Below are positions 1 to 7,059 of a stretch of DNA of 15,688 nucleotides, one piece after another. The notes beneath the pieces are model-generated. The model was not told where the DNA came from. It made no database searches and saw only the letters and a list, made by a program, of their open reading frames with translations. Numbering within the stretch: position 1 is the stretch's first letter; every line of letters begins with the position of its first letter. The position numbers and the translations under genes are program-made. Source of the DNA: DSM-111022 sp043424535 (lineage in GTDB: Bacteria > Bacillota > Bacilli > Lactobacillales > Aerococcaceae); the NCBI GenBank assembly GCA_043424535.1, contig JBHWOV010000032.1, positions 1 through 15,688 of the forward strand, given 5' to 3'.

Positions 1-432
1 CGCATTAATTATGGACGTGTATTTATTATTTCAGGCTTTATTATCTTACTATTTGGTCTATTTAGTCCCCGTTCTTTTTATTTAATGTTATTTTTATCTT
101 TTATTTTGGGTTTTCAAAATGCAATGTTTGTTTATTTTAAAGGTATGATTGTACGAACAACCATTTTGACCGGTACTATAACAGATATCGGTTTAGAAAT
201 TGGGCGCAGACTTCATGGGCAATCGACTGAAAATTGGAAGTTCTATTTTCATGTTTATAATGTTCTATTTTATTTAGTAGGAATTGGCATAGCTGCAAGT
301 TTATTTTATTATTCTACATTGAATGTTGTGATTGTTGGTGGAGTGATTGCTATTTTGATGGGATGCTATTTCTTAACGATTCATCCTGAGTATCAGAAAA
401 TCATCGATGATTTTATAAATAAGCAAATATGA
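1..432 (+). CDS. DUF1275/YoaK-family membrane protein, 5'-truncated
   Basis: The reading frame is open from base 1, so the gene begins before the window; only the last 143 residues are present. An internal ATG at 85 is not the likely start, because the upstream residues continue a hydrophobic membrane segment. The core G-F-Q-N-A followed by R-T-T-x-x-T-G-T-x-T-D-x-G and G-R-R is the signature of DUF1275 (YoaK-type) polytopic membrane proteins. Two hydrophobic stretches follow, and a short charged tail ends in Lys-Gln-Ile. The function of the family is not established; it is sometimes described as a putative transporter. It lies on the same strand as copY, but 204 bp and a dedicated copper promoter separate them, so it is probably a separate unit. 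No clear terminator follows the stop. Confidence 0.75.
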   Translation, partial: RINYGRVFIISGFIILLFGLFSPRSFYLMLFLSFILGFQNAMFVYFKGMIVRTTILTGTITDIGLEIGRRLHGQSTENWKFYFHVYNVLFYLVGIGIAASLFYYSTLNVVIVGGVIAILMGCYFLTIHPEYQKIIDDFINKQI

Positions 433-537
433 TTCAAATGATAATAAAATTATGATGTTATCAGTTAATAGGTTGATATTTATTGTTATAAAGAAAGTGA
501 ATTCTTTACTTACAATGAATATCGTTTTTTTTATTTG

Positions 538-552
538 TCTGTAATGTACAGA
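538..552. promoter_or_regulatory. 15-bp palindrome upstream of cop promoter
   Basis: TCTGTA-ATG-TACAGA is a perfect 6-3-6 inverted repeat about 15 bp upstream of the -35 box of the cop promoter. It contains the TGTA/TACA half-sites of a cop box in the opposite order. It may be an accessory operator or a chance palindrome; no function is shown. Confidence 0.3.
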
Positions 553-566
553 TAAGAAGGTAAAAT

Positions 567-595
567 TTGACAAAATCTGTTTACGGATGTAAACT
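567..595 (+). promoter_or_regulatory. copYA promoter
   Basis: A perfect -35 hexamer TTGACA (567-572) is followed after 17 bp by the -10-like TAAACT (590-595). Transcription would begin near 602. The upstream cop box sits in the spacer and touches the -10; the downstream one covers the start region. This is a typical steric-repression layout. Confidence 0.6.
582..591. promoter_or_regulatory. cop box 1 (CopY operator, one mismatch)
   Basis: TACGGATGTA matches the CopY operator consensus TACANNTGTA at 7 of 8 defined positions. It sits within the larger near-palindrome GTTTACGGATGTAAAC (579-594). It overlaps the spacer and -10 of the cop promoter, and its centre lies 24 bp from that of cop box 2. 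Paired cop boxes upstream of copY are the known arrangement in enterococci. Confidence 0.65.
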
Positions 596-605
596 ATAAA
601 TAGAA

Positions 606-615
606 TACAAATGTA
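606..615. promoter_or_regulatory. cop box 2 (CopY operator, perfect)
   Basis: TACAAATGTA is an exact match to the TACANNTGTA operator bound by CopY/CopR repressors. It lies just downstream of the predicted transcription start and 5 bp ahead of the GAGGAGG ribosome binding site of copY (621-627). Confidence 0.8.
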
Positions 616-636
616 AACTCGAGGAGGTAATACGAA

Positions 637-1083
637 ATGACTACGATCACAAGTACAGGATTAGCCATTTCAGAAGCGGAGTGGGAAGTGATGCGTGTCG
701 TATGGAGCCTAGGGTCAGTGACAAATCGCGAATTAATAGACACATTGATGTTGTCTGAAGTTTGGAAAGAAGGCACTATTAAAACGCTTTTGACCAGACT
801 GACAAAGAAAGGATATATTGAAAAAGATACTTCACAATCTCCTTATCTATATACTGCAACAATTAGTCAACAAGAGGCCAATGTCAGTAAAATGCAACAA
901 TTATTAGATCATATTTGCAATAAAAAACAGGGGAAATTATTGTACGAAGTAATAAAAGATATTGAATTGAGCAAAGATGATATTTCAAACTTACAAAATT
1001 TATTAACAGAAATGCAATCTGATGCACCTGAAGTCGTCACTTGTCATTGTGAACCAGGAAAATGTCAGTGTTATTATGAATGA
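637..1083 (+). CDS. copY: CopY-type copper-responsive transcriptional repressor
   Basis: A 148-residue BlaI/MecI/CopY-family winged-helix repressor. The N-terminal part (about residues 8-75) is the DNA-binding wing, with I-S-E-A-E-W-E-V-M-R-V-V-W at its start. The C-terminus carries C-x-C-x4-C-x-C at residues 136-145 (C136, C138, C143, C145), the metal cluster that binds zinc in the repressing form and copper(I) on release. Its own operators, two cop boxes, lie directly upstream, so it is expected to repress itself and copA. The start is supported by GAGGAGG at 621-627. copA follows after 27 nt on the same strand, giving a two-gene operon. The length and cysteine cluster are normal for the family. 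Confidence 0.93.
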   Translation: MTTITSTGLAISEAEWEVMRVVWSLGSVTNRELIDTLMLSEVWKEGTIKTLLTRLTKKGYIEKDTSQSPYLYTATISQQEANVSKMQQLLDHICNKKQGKLLYEVIKDIELSKDDISNLQNLLTEMQSDAPEVVTCHCEPGKCQCYYE

Positions 1084-1110
1084 AATTTTTAAGAAGGAGA
1101 GGATACAAGA

Positions 1111-3591
1111 ATGGAACAATCTAGCAGACAAACATTTCTTGTTGAGGGAATGTCTTGTGCTTCTTGTGCGCAAACAGTAGAGCGCAGTTTGAATCAGGCA
1201 GAAGATGTTGAAGCGAGCGTTAATTTATCAACGAATCGGGCAACAGTTACTTATAATCCGAAAACGACATCTGTTGCTGATTTAAAAAATATCGTTGATG
1301 AAGCAGGTTATCAATTAGTTGATCAATCCGATTTAGCGAATGAAGCCAATGAAAATAAAGATTATCAACATTTTTCGATTGATGGGATGAGCTGTGCTTC
1401 CTGTGCCCAATCAATTGAGCGAGGGATCAATCAATTAAATATTGTTGACACAGCAAATGTAAATTTAGCGACAAACATACTCACTGTCGAATGGGCTGAT
1501 GAACCAAATAATCAACTCGTGATAGATACGGTGGATGAGATTGGTTATCAAGCAGAAGTGCAATTATCTTCCATGGATATTTATGAAATGGAAGAAGCAA
1601 AGAAACAAGCACATCTCGATAGTTATCGTAATACTTTATTGGGGATGGCTGTATTTACGATTCCTCTCTTTATATTAACAATGGGGCCAATGGTTGGATT
1701 AAATATTCCAGATTGGCTCGCTCTCGAAACGTCACCTGCAACCAATGCGATTGTTCAATTATTATTAGCGACTCCTGTAGTCTTTATGGGACGAGATATT
1801 TTCAAGAGAGGTTTTAAGACTTTGCTGAATGGACATCCGAATATGGATTCCTTAATTGCAATAGGAACTTCCGCTGCTTATTTACAAGGAATTGTCATGA
1901 CGGTCTTGTTATTAACCGGAAAATTAACTGAAACTCCTAGTTTGTATTTTGAATCTTCAGCTGTCATTTTGTTGCTCTTCACTTTTGGACAATATATGGA
2001 GGAAATTGCCAAAGGAAAAACGTCATCTGCAATCAAAGAATTGCTGGATTTAGCCCCTAGTCAAGCAAGAGTGGTGAGAGATGGCGAAACTGAAATGATA
2101 CCTGTTGAACAAGTACAAGTCGGTGACATTATTCAAGTATTGCCTGGAGAATCCATTCCACTGGATGGAGAAATAGTGTCTGGTTCATCAGCAATTGATG
2201 AAGCGATGTTGACAGGTGAGTCATTACCTGTTGAGAAAGCAGTCGGTGATTCAGTAACGGGAGCATCTATAAATAAAACAGGCACATTTCGTTTTAAAGT
2301 TGAACGGGTCGGTGAAGATACGACCATTCATCAAATCGTACGTATGGTCCAAGATGCTCAAGGGACGAAAGCACCAATTGCGCGTTTAGCGGATATTATC
2401 TCAGCTTATTTTGTACCTACGGTAATAATCTTAGCAATTGTTAGCGCACTATTATGGTATTTTGTTGGTGGAAAAAGTATTGCTTTTGCACTGCAAATAT
2501 TTATTTCTGTACTCATTATTGCTTGTCCATGTGCTTTGGGCTTGGCAACTCCAACTGCGATCATGGTTGGTACAGGAAATGGTGCTAATAAAGGCATTTT
2601 AATCAAATCAGGTGCAGCCCTTGAATCGATTCATGAAGCAGATATTGTTTTGCTTGATAAAACAGGGACGATCACAGAAGGTGAACCAACTGTTGCAGAC
2701 TTCGAATTAGTAAATCATGATGATCATGAACAAATTTTAACATTATTGGCAGCGGCAGAAGCTACTTCTGAACATCCCTTAGGTCAAGCGATTGTCCAAT
2801 ATGCTGAGTCAGAAGGTATTCGAATTAAAGAAACAGAATCCTTTGATTCAATCACAGGCCAAGGCATTGTGGCGACATTAGATAATCACACCATTCATGT
2901 AGGGAATCTTAGATTAATGAAATCTATTTTAGATGATATTGAGAGTGAATGGACAGAGCGTGTTCAATTATATGCAGCACAAGGTAAAACGCCAATGTAT
3001 ATTGCAGTGGACCATAAATTAGCTGGTATTATAACGGTCACTGATCCAATCAAAGAAAGCTCTAAAGAGGCTATTCAACGGATGCATGAAATGGGATTGG
3101 AAGTCATGATGGTAACAGGAGATAATCAAGCAACTGCAGAAGCCATTGCGAATCAAATTGGCTTAGATCATTTTTATGCTGAAATTTTACCTGGTGATAA
3201 AGCAAGTATTGTCGAAGAATTGCAATCAAAAGGCAAAAATGTCGTGATGGTAGGGGACGGTATTAATGATGCGCCAGCTTTAGCACAAGCCAATTCTGGT
3301 ATGGCCATCGGTTCCGGGACAGATATCGCAATTGAATCAGCAGATGTCGTGCTAATGCACGATTCACTCGATGATGTGGTTGAAGCAATTGGTTTAAGTA
3401 AAGCAACCATCCGTAATATAAAACAAAACTTATTTTGGGCATTTGCCTATAATACATTAGGAATTCCAATTGCGATGGGCGTCTTATATTTATTTGGTGG
3501 TCCATTATTGGATCCAATGTTTGCGGCATTAGCGATGAGTTTATCTTCGATTTCAGTTTTACTAAATGCATTACGTTTACGTTTTTATTAA
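1111..3591 (+). CDS. copA: Copper(I)-exporting P1B-type ATPase
   Basis: An 826-residue P1B-1 ATPase that pumps Cu(I) out across the cytoplasmic membrane at the cost of ATP. Two tandem heavy-metal-associated domains open the protein, each with G-M-S-C-A-S-C (Cys16/Cys19 and Cys95/Cys98). The actuator motif T-G-E-S is at 368-371, the transmembrane metal site C-P-C at 472-474, the phosphorylated Asp516 in D-K-T-G-T, the His-Pro of S-E-H-P at 555-556, and the hinge G-D-G-I-N-D-A-P at 715-722. The C-terminal helix motifs Y-N and M-x-x-S-S of the Cu(I) subtype are also present. The ribosome site AAGGAG lies near 1092-1097. All catalytic residues are intact. No copZ chaperone follows; the two N-terminal domains may do its work in cis. 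The paralogue name copB is also used in some genera. Confidence 0.94.
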   Translation: MEQSSRQTFLVEGMSCASCAQTVERSLNQAEDVEASVNLSTNRATVTYNPKTTSVADLKNIVDEAGYQLVDQSDLANEANENKDYQHFSIDGMSCASCAQSIERGINQLNIVDTANVNLATNILTVEWADEPNNQLVIDTVDEIGYQAEVQLSSMDIYEMEEAKKQAHLDSYRNTLLGMAVFTIPLFILTMGPMVGLNIPDWLALETSPATNAIVQLLLATPVVFMGRDIFKRGFKTLLNGHPNMDSLIAIGTSAAYLQGIVMTVLLLTGKLTETPSLYFESSAVILLLFTFGQYMEEIAKGKTSSAIKELLDLAPSQARVVRDGETEMIPVEQVQVGDIIQVLPGESIPLDGEIVSGSSAIDEAMLTGESLPVEKAVGDSVTGASINKTGTFRFKVERVGEDTTIHQIVRMVQDAQGTKAPIARLADIISAYFVPTVIILAIVSALLWYFVGGKSIAFALQIFISVLIIACPCALGLATPTAIMVGTGNGANKGILIKSGAALESIHEADIVLLDKTGTITEGEPTVADFELVNHDDHEQILTLLAAAEATSEHPLGQAIVQYAESEGIRIKETESFDSITGQGIVATLDNHTIHVGNLRLMKSILDDIESEWTERVQLYAAQGKTPMYIAVDHKLAGIITVTDPIKESSKEAIQRMHEMGLEVMMVTGDNQATAEAIANQIGLDHFYAEILPGDKASIVEELQSKGKNVVMVGDGINDAPALAQANSGMAIGSGTDIAIESADVVLMHDSLDDVVEAIGLSKATIRNIKQNLFWAFAYNTLGIPIAMGVLYLFGGPLLDPMFAALAMSLSSISVLLNALRLRFY

Positions 3592-3605
3592 ATTAAATGC
3601 AAGAG

Positions 3606-3636
3606 AGTGTTGATGAGTATTCATCAACACTTTTTT
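3606..3636 (+). terminator. Rho-independent terminator of copYA
   Basis: An 11-bp perfect stem (3606-3616 with 3621-3631), a GTAT loop and a run of six T (3631-3636), starting 14 nt after the copA stop. Its sequence closely resembles the hairpin at 5704-5733, with paired base changes. Confidence 0.9.
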
Positions 3637-3674
3637 ATATTTACGGAGAAATTTTAAAACAACTTATAAAATTC

Positions 3675-3702
3675 TTGCAAAATAAAATCATTTCTCTATA
3701 AT
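3675..3702 (+). promoter_or_regulatory. Promoter of rpsN unit
   Basis: TTGCAA (3675-3680), a 16-bp spacer and a perfect TATAAT (3697-3702). The start would fall near 3709, in the middle of the overlapping palindrome at 3700-3718, so a bound repressor would block it. Confidence 0.7.
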
Positions 3703-3718
3703 AGTAATCGTTACTATT
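3700..3718. promoter_or_regulatory. Zur-like operator
   Basis: AATAGTAA-TCG-TTACTATT is a perfect 8-3-8 inverted repeat. Read as a 7-1-7 Fur-superfamily box (TAGTAAT-C-GTTACTA) it is close to the Gram-positive Zur consensus TCGTAATNATTACGA, with three mismatches. It overlaps the -10 and +1 of the promoter. The identity of the regulator is inferred from this resemblance and from the downstream zinc-free S14; another Fur-family protein is possible. Confidence 0.55.
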
Positions 3719-3734
3719 TAAAAGGAGGGATATA

Positions 3735-4004
3735 ATGGCTAAAAAGTCAAAAAAAGCAAAATATCATAAACAAGTAGCGCTGATTGAACAATATGCAGAT
3801 ATTCGGCGTGAATTAAAAAAGAATAAAGATTATGAGGGGCTAGCTAAATTGCCAAAGGATTCGAATCCTAATCGTTTAAAACATCGTGATCGTCTCGATG
3901 GTCGTTCTAGAGGTTATATGCGCAAGTTTGGTCTGTCGCGCGTTAATTTCCGACGATTAGCTTTGCAAGGCAAGTTACCTGGCGTCAAAAAATCTTCATG
4001 GTAA
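3735..4004 (+). CDS. rpsN: 30S ribosomal protein S14, zinc-independent (C-minus) form
   Basis: An 89-residue S14 protein of the long type, lacking the C-x-x-C zinc ribbon of the short 61-residue housekeeping form. There is no cysteine in the sequence. The family signature runs through R-D-R-L-D-G-R-S-R-G-Y-M-R-K-F-G-L-S-R and the C-terminal G-K-L-P-G-V-K-K-S-S-W. It would bind 16S rRNA in the head of the small subunit. In Bacillus and Staphylococcus such paralogues replace the zinc-containing S14 during zinc starvation and are repressed by Zur. Here the gene stands outside any large ribosomal protein operon, behind a Zur-like palindrome, which fits that role. The ribosome site AAAGGAGGG is at 3721-3729. 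A short ORF follows 13 nt later. Confidence 0.93.
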   Translation: MAKKSKKAKYHKQVALIEQYADIRRELKKNKDYEGLAKLPKDSNPNRLKHRDRLDGRSRGYMRKFGLSRVNFRRLALQGKLPGVKKSSW

Positions 4005-4017
4005 AAGGAGGAATAAA

Positions 4018-4131
4018 ATGGAAAAAACAGATTTATCTTCAGCGATGCGTCGATTGAAAAGCCCCAATAAGAAAACGAGAGATCGTGCTAAAAAGATTAT
4101 TCGAGCACACAAAAAGAACAAATCAAAATAA
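4018..4131 (+). CDS. 37-residue basic small protein, possible metal-homeostasis peptide
   Basis: A short frame of 37 codons beginning M-E-K-T-D-L-S-S-A-M-R-R-L-K-S-P-N, with a strongly basic second half rich in Lys and Arg and no hydrophobic segment. AAAGGAGG at 4004-4011 is an excellent ribosome site that overlaps the rpsN stop codon, with 6 nt to the ATG. The coding reality is supported by this site and by the tight coupling to rpsN. I recall small lactic acid bacterial proteins with an L-x-x-A-x-R-R-L-K-S-P-N-x-x-T-R core annotated as putative metal homeostasis proteins; that match is from memory and should be treated as tentative. Position in a Zur-like unit agrees with it. An alternative is a small RNA- or ribosome-binding peptide. 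Confidence 0.7.
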   Translation: MEKTDLSSAMRRLKSPNKKTRDRAKKIIRAHKKNKSK

Positions 4132-4142
4132 TATGCTTTGTT

Positions 4143-4176
4143 GAAATTCATTAAAAATCATTTTTCTATGAATTTC
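4143..4176 (+). terminator. AT-rich hairpin after rpsN unit, possible terminator
   Basis: A 9-bp perfect stem (GAAATTCAT at 4143-4151 with ATGAATTTC at 4168-4176) encloses a second A5/T5 stem (4153-4157 with 4161-4165). It starts 12 nt after the small ORF stop. No strong T-run follows, so termination efficiency is uncertain. Confidence 0.4.
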
Positions 4177-4223
4177 TCTTATAGAATAATAAGTAATATC
4201 CATTGTTTGTGAAAAAGTTCCGC

Positions 4224-4251
4224 TTGAAATCAGCGACTATTGTGATATACT
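4224..4251 (+). promoter_or_regulatory. Promoter of NADH peroxidase/oxidase gene
   Basis: TTGAAA (4224-4229), a 16-bp spacer and TATACT (4246-4251), with TG one base upstream of the -10, forming an extended -10 element. The start is expected near 4258, immediately before the PerR-like box. Confidence 0.65.
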
Positions 4252-4260
4252 TAACTTATA

Positions 4261-4275
4261 TTAGAATGATTTTAA
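4261..4275. promoter_or_regulatory. PerR-like box
   Basis: TTAGAAT-G-ATTTTAA fits the Per box TTATAATNATTATAA at 12 of 14 defined positions and is a 7-1-7 inverted repeat with one mismatch. It lies between the predicted start of transcription and the GAAGGAG ribosome site (4277-4283). A peroxide-responsive Fur-family repressor binding here would control a peroxide-related flavoenzyme; this is inference. Confidence 0.45.
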
Positions 4276-4291
4276 TGAAGGAGTGTATGAC

Positions 4292-5653
4292 ATGAAATTT
4301 GTCGTTGTCGGAACATCTCATTTTGGCTATGAGGCTGTTCAAACTATTTTAAAACAAGATGAAACAGCTGAAATTCATCTTTATGAAGCAGCAGATAAAG
4401 CTTCATTTATGTCTTGTGGAGCGCAATCTTATTTAGAAGATATTGCCCAAGAGTTGGATGAGTTACACTTTGCCACGAATGAATCTTATGCTGAGCAAGG
4501 AATTCACATGCATGCAGCATCGAAAGTAGTAGATTTAGATACAGAAGCTAAGACAATTACAGTCGAAACAGCAGATGGTACTACTCAAGAGTCATATGAC
4601 AAATTATTATTGAGCCCAGGTGGTTATGCGCCTGTTCCTCAATTTGAAGGTCATGATTTGGAACATGTTTATACTTTCCGTGGCCGTGAAGATGCGGGAA
4701 TTGTTAAAGAACGTATGTCAAGTTCGAAAAAAGCAGTTGTAATCGGTGCTGGTTATATTGGTGTTGAAGTAGCAACAGCTTATACAGAAGCAGGAATCGA
4801 TACAGTATTGATTGATTCATTCGATCATATTTTACCAACTTATGTGGATATCGAATTAGCAGAGCATTTAGAAGCTCATGCCAAAGATAAAAATCTTGAT
4901 TTCCATGGTAATGAGAAAGTTCAAAAACTTACTGGTAAAGATGGGAAAGTAACCGGTGTTGTTACAGATAAACAAGAATATGAAGCAGACACTGTTGTCG
5001 TTGCGATTGGTGTCAGACCAGATACTAATTGGTTAGAAGGCATTCTTGATTTAGATGACAAAGGTTATGTTGAAATCAATGAAAACATGCAAACATCTGC
5101 TGAAGATGTTTATGCTGGTGGAGATGCTACAAAAGTAGTAAATGCAGCAACTGGTAAGAAAGCACCCATTGCTCTAGCAACAAATGCACGTCGCCAAGGA
5201 ATTGTGGCAGCATTGCATGCTTTAGATAAAGATATTGTAAAAATGTTACCTGTTTCTGGAACATCTGCATTACATGTCTTTGATTATACTGTTGTTACAA
5301 CAGGAATTTCTAATATCAATAAAGACAGCTATGATGGTAATGTAGCAAGTGCTTATGTCGAAGAGAAGGTCTATCCTGATTTCATGCGTAAACCAGGCAA
5401 AGTTTATATGAAGATTTATTTTGACGAAGATACACATGTGATTTTAGGTGCGCAATTTGTTTCAGTACATGATGTAGCGGATGCAATAAATGCATTATCA
5501 ATCGCGATTAATGCTAAATGGACACTTGAACAATTAGCGATGGTTGACTTCTATTATCAACCAAATTATGATCGTCCATGGCATTTTGTACAAGTATTAG
5601 CTCACCAAGCATTGGGTAATACATTTGGTGGAGCAGATAAAATTTTATTCTAA
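4292..5653 (+). CDS. NADH peroxidase/NADH oxidase family FAD flavoprotein
   Basis: A 453-residue member of the pyridine nucleotide-disulfide oxidoreductase group that includes enterococcal NADH peroxidase, water-forming NADH oxidase and CoA-disulfide reductase. The N-terminal FAD fold V-V-V-G-T-S-H-x-G-Y-E-A carries His10, and the single redox cysteine sits in M-S-C-G at Cys42, as in Npx and Nox where it cycles through sulfenic acid. A second Rossmann fold V-V-I-G-A-G-Y-I-G-V-E binds NADH. The FAD-contacting V-Y-A-G-G-D-A-T and the C-terminal dimer motif Y-Y-Q-P-N-Y-D-R-P-W follow. It should reduce H2O2 or O2 with NADH in the cytoplasm; sequence alone does not separate the two. I chose ATG 4292, because an in-frame GTG at 4283 overlaps the GAAGGAG ribosome site. 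It is a single-gene unit with its own terminator. Confidence 0.85.
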   Translation: MKFVVVGTSHFGYEAVQTILKQDETAEIHLYEAADKASFMSCGAQSYLEDIAQELDELHFATNESYAEQGIHMHAASKVVDLDTEAKTITVETADGTTQESYDKLLLSPGGYAPVPQFEGHDLEHVYTFRGREDAGIVKERMSSSKKAVVIGAGYIGVEVATAYTEAGIDTVLIDSFDHILPTYVDIELAEHLEAHAKDKNLDFHGNEKVQKLTGKDGKVTGVVTDKQEYEADTVVVAIGVRPDTNWLEGILDLDDKGYVEINENMQTSAEDVYAGGDATKVVNAATGKKAPIALATNARRQGIVAALHALDKDIVKMLPVSGTSALHVFDYTVVTTGISNINKDSYDGNVASAYVEEKVYPDFMRKPGKVYMKIYFDEDTHVILGAQFVSVHDVADAINALSIAINAKWTLEQLAMVDFYYQPNYDRPWHFVQVLAHQALGNTFGGADKILF

Positions 5654-5660
5654 AATATTT

Positions 5661-5692
5661 AAGACGTTGACATCATTGTCAGCGTCTTTTTT
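5661..5692 (+). terminator. Rho-independent terminator of the NADH peroxidase/oxidase gene
   Basis: A 12-bp stem with one G-T pair (5661-5672 with 5677-5688), TCAT loop and a T-run to 5692, beginning 7 nt after the stop. Confidence 0.88.
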
Positions 5693-5700
5693 GTTCATGC

Positions 5701-5733
5701 AAAAAAGTGTTGGTAAATACTTACCAACACTTT
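5701..5733 (-). terminator. Rho-independent terminator of the CofE-like gene
   Basis: A 13-bp perfect stem (5704-5716 with 5721-5733) with a 4-nt loop. On the minus strand it is followed by a run of six T (complement of 5706-5701), placing it about 55 nt after the stop of the convergent minus-strand gene. The core shares most bases with the copA terminator. Confidence 0.85.
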
Positions 5734-5787
5734 CAACAGCATCATATGTTTGAAAATCAGTCATCAATCATTTGAGTGCTCGTCAAA

Positions 5788-6981
5788 TTAATTTGTGAAA
5801 TTATCAAAATAGCCTTGGATGTAAATAATAGGTGTTCCCTTATCGCCGGAACCACTCGTTAAGTCACATAAACTTCCGATGAGATCTGGAATTTGTCTTG
5901 GCGTCGTACCTAATGTGGCCATACTGCCCATTAAGCTTTCTTCCTTGCTGCTAATAGCTTCTGTAATCGCTTCTTTTAAGGCATTCCCTTCAAGGTCTTT
6001 GAACTCATTGTCTGCTAAGTATTTTAATTTAACTTCATTAGGTGTTCCTGTCAATCCTGATGTATATCCAGGAGATACTACTGGATCAGCTAATTCCCAA
6101 ATTTTACCAACAGGATCTTTGAAGGCACCATCACCATAAACCATCACTTCAACTGTTTCTCCAGTGCGACGCTTTATCTCTTCTTGGATATCTGCGACGA
6201 TTTGCATACAGTCGCGTGGGAAGAGTTTAACTTCTTCTTCTGTCGAACGATTAGATCCTAGCAAGCCATACTCTTCATTGTAACCTGATCCATCAATCGG
6301 CTCAGTTAAAATATCATCGAGGCTACGTACGAATGTAGCACCATGTTTGGTTAATAAACGCTTTGTTCGTTTACGCGTATGAATATCACAATTAATGACA
6401 TTTTTTGTGTAATCTAAAATAGTCAAAGGATTGTTCGCGAAGATAATCTCGACTTTTTTACCTTCATTTTCAACGATTTCTTTAAAATAAGTGATATAGT
6501 CTATCCCGGTAAATTGATGCTTTGTTTCACCGAATAATGATCGAAATTCTTCTTCATCAATGCAATCTTTCCATGGATCTAAATCTGCATCATCCATTTG
6601 ATCCATAGAAATTAAATGATTCCCAACTTCATCTGCTGGAAATGATAACTGTATTATGAGTTTGTTAACATTTGACCGTGCAATCGCTTTGAGAATAATA
6701 CCAAAACGGTTTCGACTGACAATGGGGAAGATAAGACCTAATTCCTCACCACTAAATTCTTGATTAATGGATTCAGCAATTTGATCGACCGTTGCATAAT
6801 TACCTTGTGCGCGAGCGACGACACTTTCTGTAATGGCGACAATGTCTTTATTACCAATTTCAATGTCTTCATGTTCATAAAAATTTTCAAGTAAATCTGG
6901 AATCATTTCAATCAGGTTATCTCCTGATTTGAAAATAGGAGCACGCAACCCCTTGACAGTAGTACCGACTAATCTTTCCAT
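5788..6981 (-). CDS. CofE-like (F420-0:L-glutamate ligase family) protein
   Basis: A 397-residue protein related to coenzyme F420-0:gamma-glutamyl ligase (COG1478, CofE), which adds L-glutamate to F420-0 using GTP. The N-terminal part G-L-R-A-P-I-F-K-S-G-D-N-L and D-I-V-A-I-T-E-S-V-V-A-R-A-Q-G matches the CofE opening, and a later block with V-Y-G-D-G-A-F-K-D-P and S-P-G-Y-T-S-G-L-T-G-T carries many Gly and Asp residues suited to nucleotide and metal binding. It is much longer than archaeal CofE (about 250 residues), with an inserted middle region. No membrane segment or signal is seen. Lactobacillales are not known to make F420 and no F420 gene is in view, so another acceptor for glutamylation is likely. 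CTCCTC at 6988-6993 (GAGGAG on the coding strand) supports the start. Confidence 0.75.
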   Translation of the reverse strand: MERLVGTTVKGLRAPIFKSGDNLIEMIPDLLENFYEHEDIEIGNKDIVAITESVVARAQGNYATVDQIAESINQEFSGEELGLIFPIVSRNRFGIILKAIARSNVNKLIIQLSFPADEVGNHLISMDQMDDADLDPWKDCIDEEEFRSLFGETKHQFTGIDYITYFKEIVENEGKKVEIIFANNPLTILDYTKNVINCDIHTRKRTKRLLTKHGATFVRSLDDILTEPIDGSGYNEEYGLLGSNRSTEEEVKLFPRDCMQIVADIQEEIKRRTGETVEVMVYGDGAFKDPVGKIWELADPVVSPGYTSGLTGTPNEVKLKYLADNEFKDLEGNALKEAITEAISSKEESLMGSMATLGTTPRQIPDLIGSLCDLTSGSGDKGTPIIYIQGYFDNFTN

Positions 6982-7012
6982 AATTAACTCCTCATCTCTA
7001 ATATCTGTAAAT

Positions 7013-7041
7013 ATTTTAGCTTAAAATCAACCATAAGTAAA
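7013..7041 (-). promoter_or_regulatory. Promoter of CofE-like gene
   Basis: On the minus strand TTTACT (7041-7036), a 17-bp spacer and TAAAAT (7018-7013). The leader would be about 25 nt. Confidence 0.5.
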
Positions 7042-7059
7042 ATAATCTTGAATTTTGTT

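Noticed and set aside
373..776. Short minus-strand frames across the end of the DUF1275 gene, the cop promoter region and the start of copY
   Set aside because: They overlap a better-supported gene and operator sites and have no ribosome site or recognisable motif.
2133..3571. Several minus-strand frames of 64 to 102 codons opposite copA
   Set aside because: They are shadows of the strong P-type ATPase coding frame, with no ribosome sites or family resemblance.
4283..4291. GTG start extending the NADH peroxidase/oxidase protein by three residues
   Set aside because: The GTG overlaps the GAAGGAG ribosome site itself; ATG 4292 has correct spacing and begins M-K-F-V-V-V-G like its relatives.
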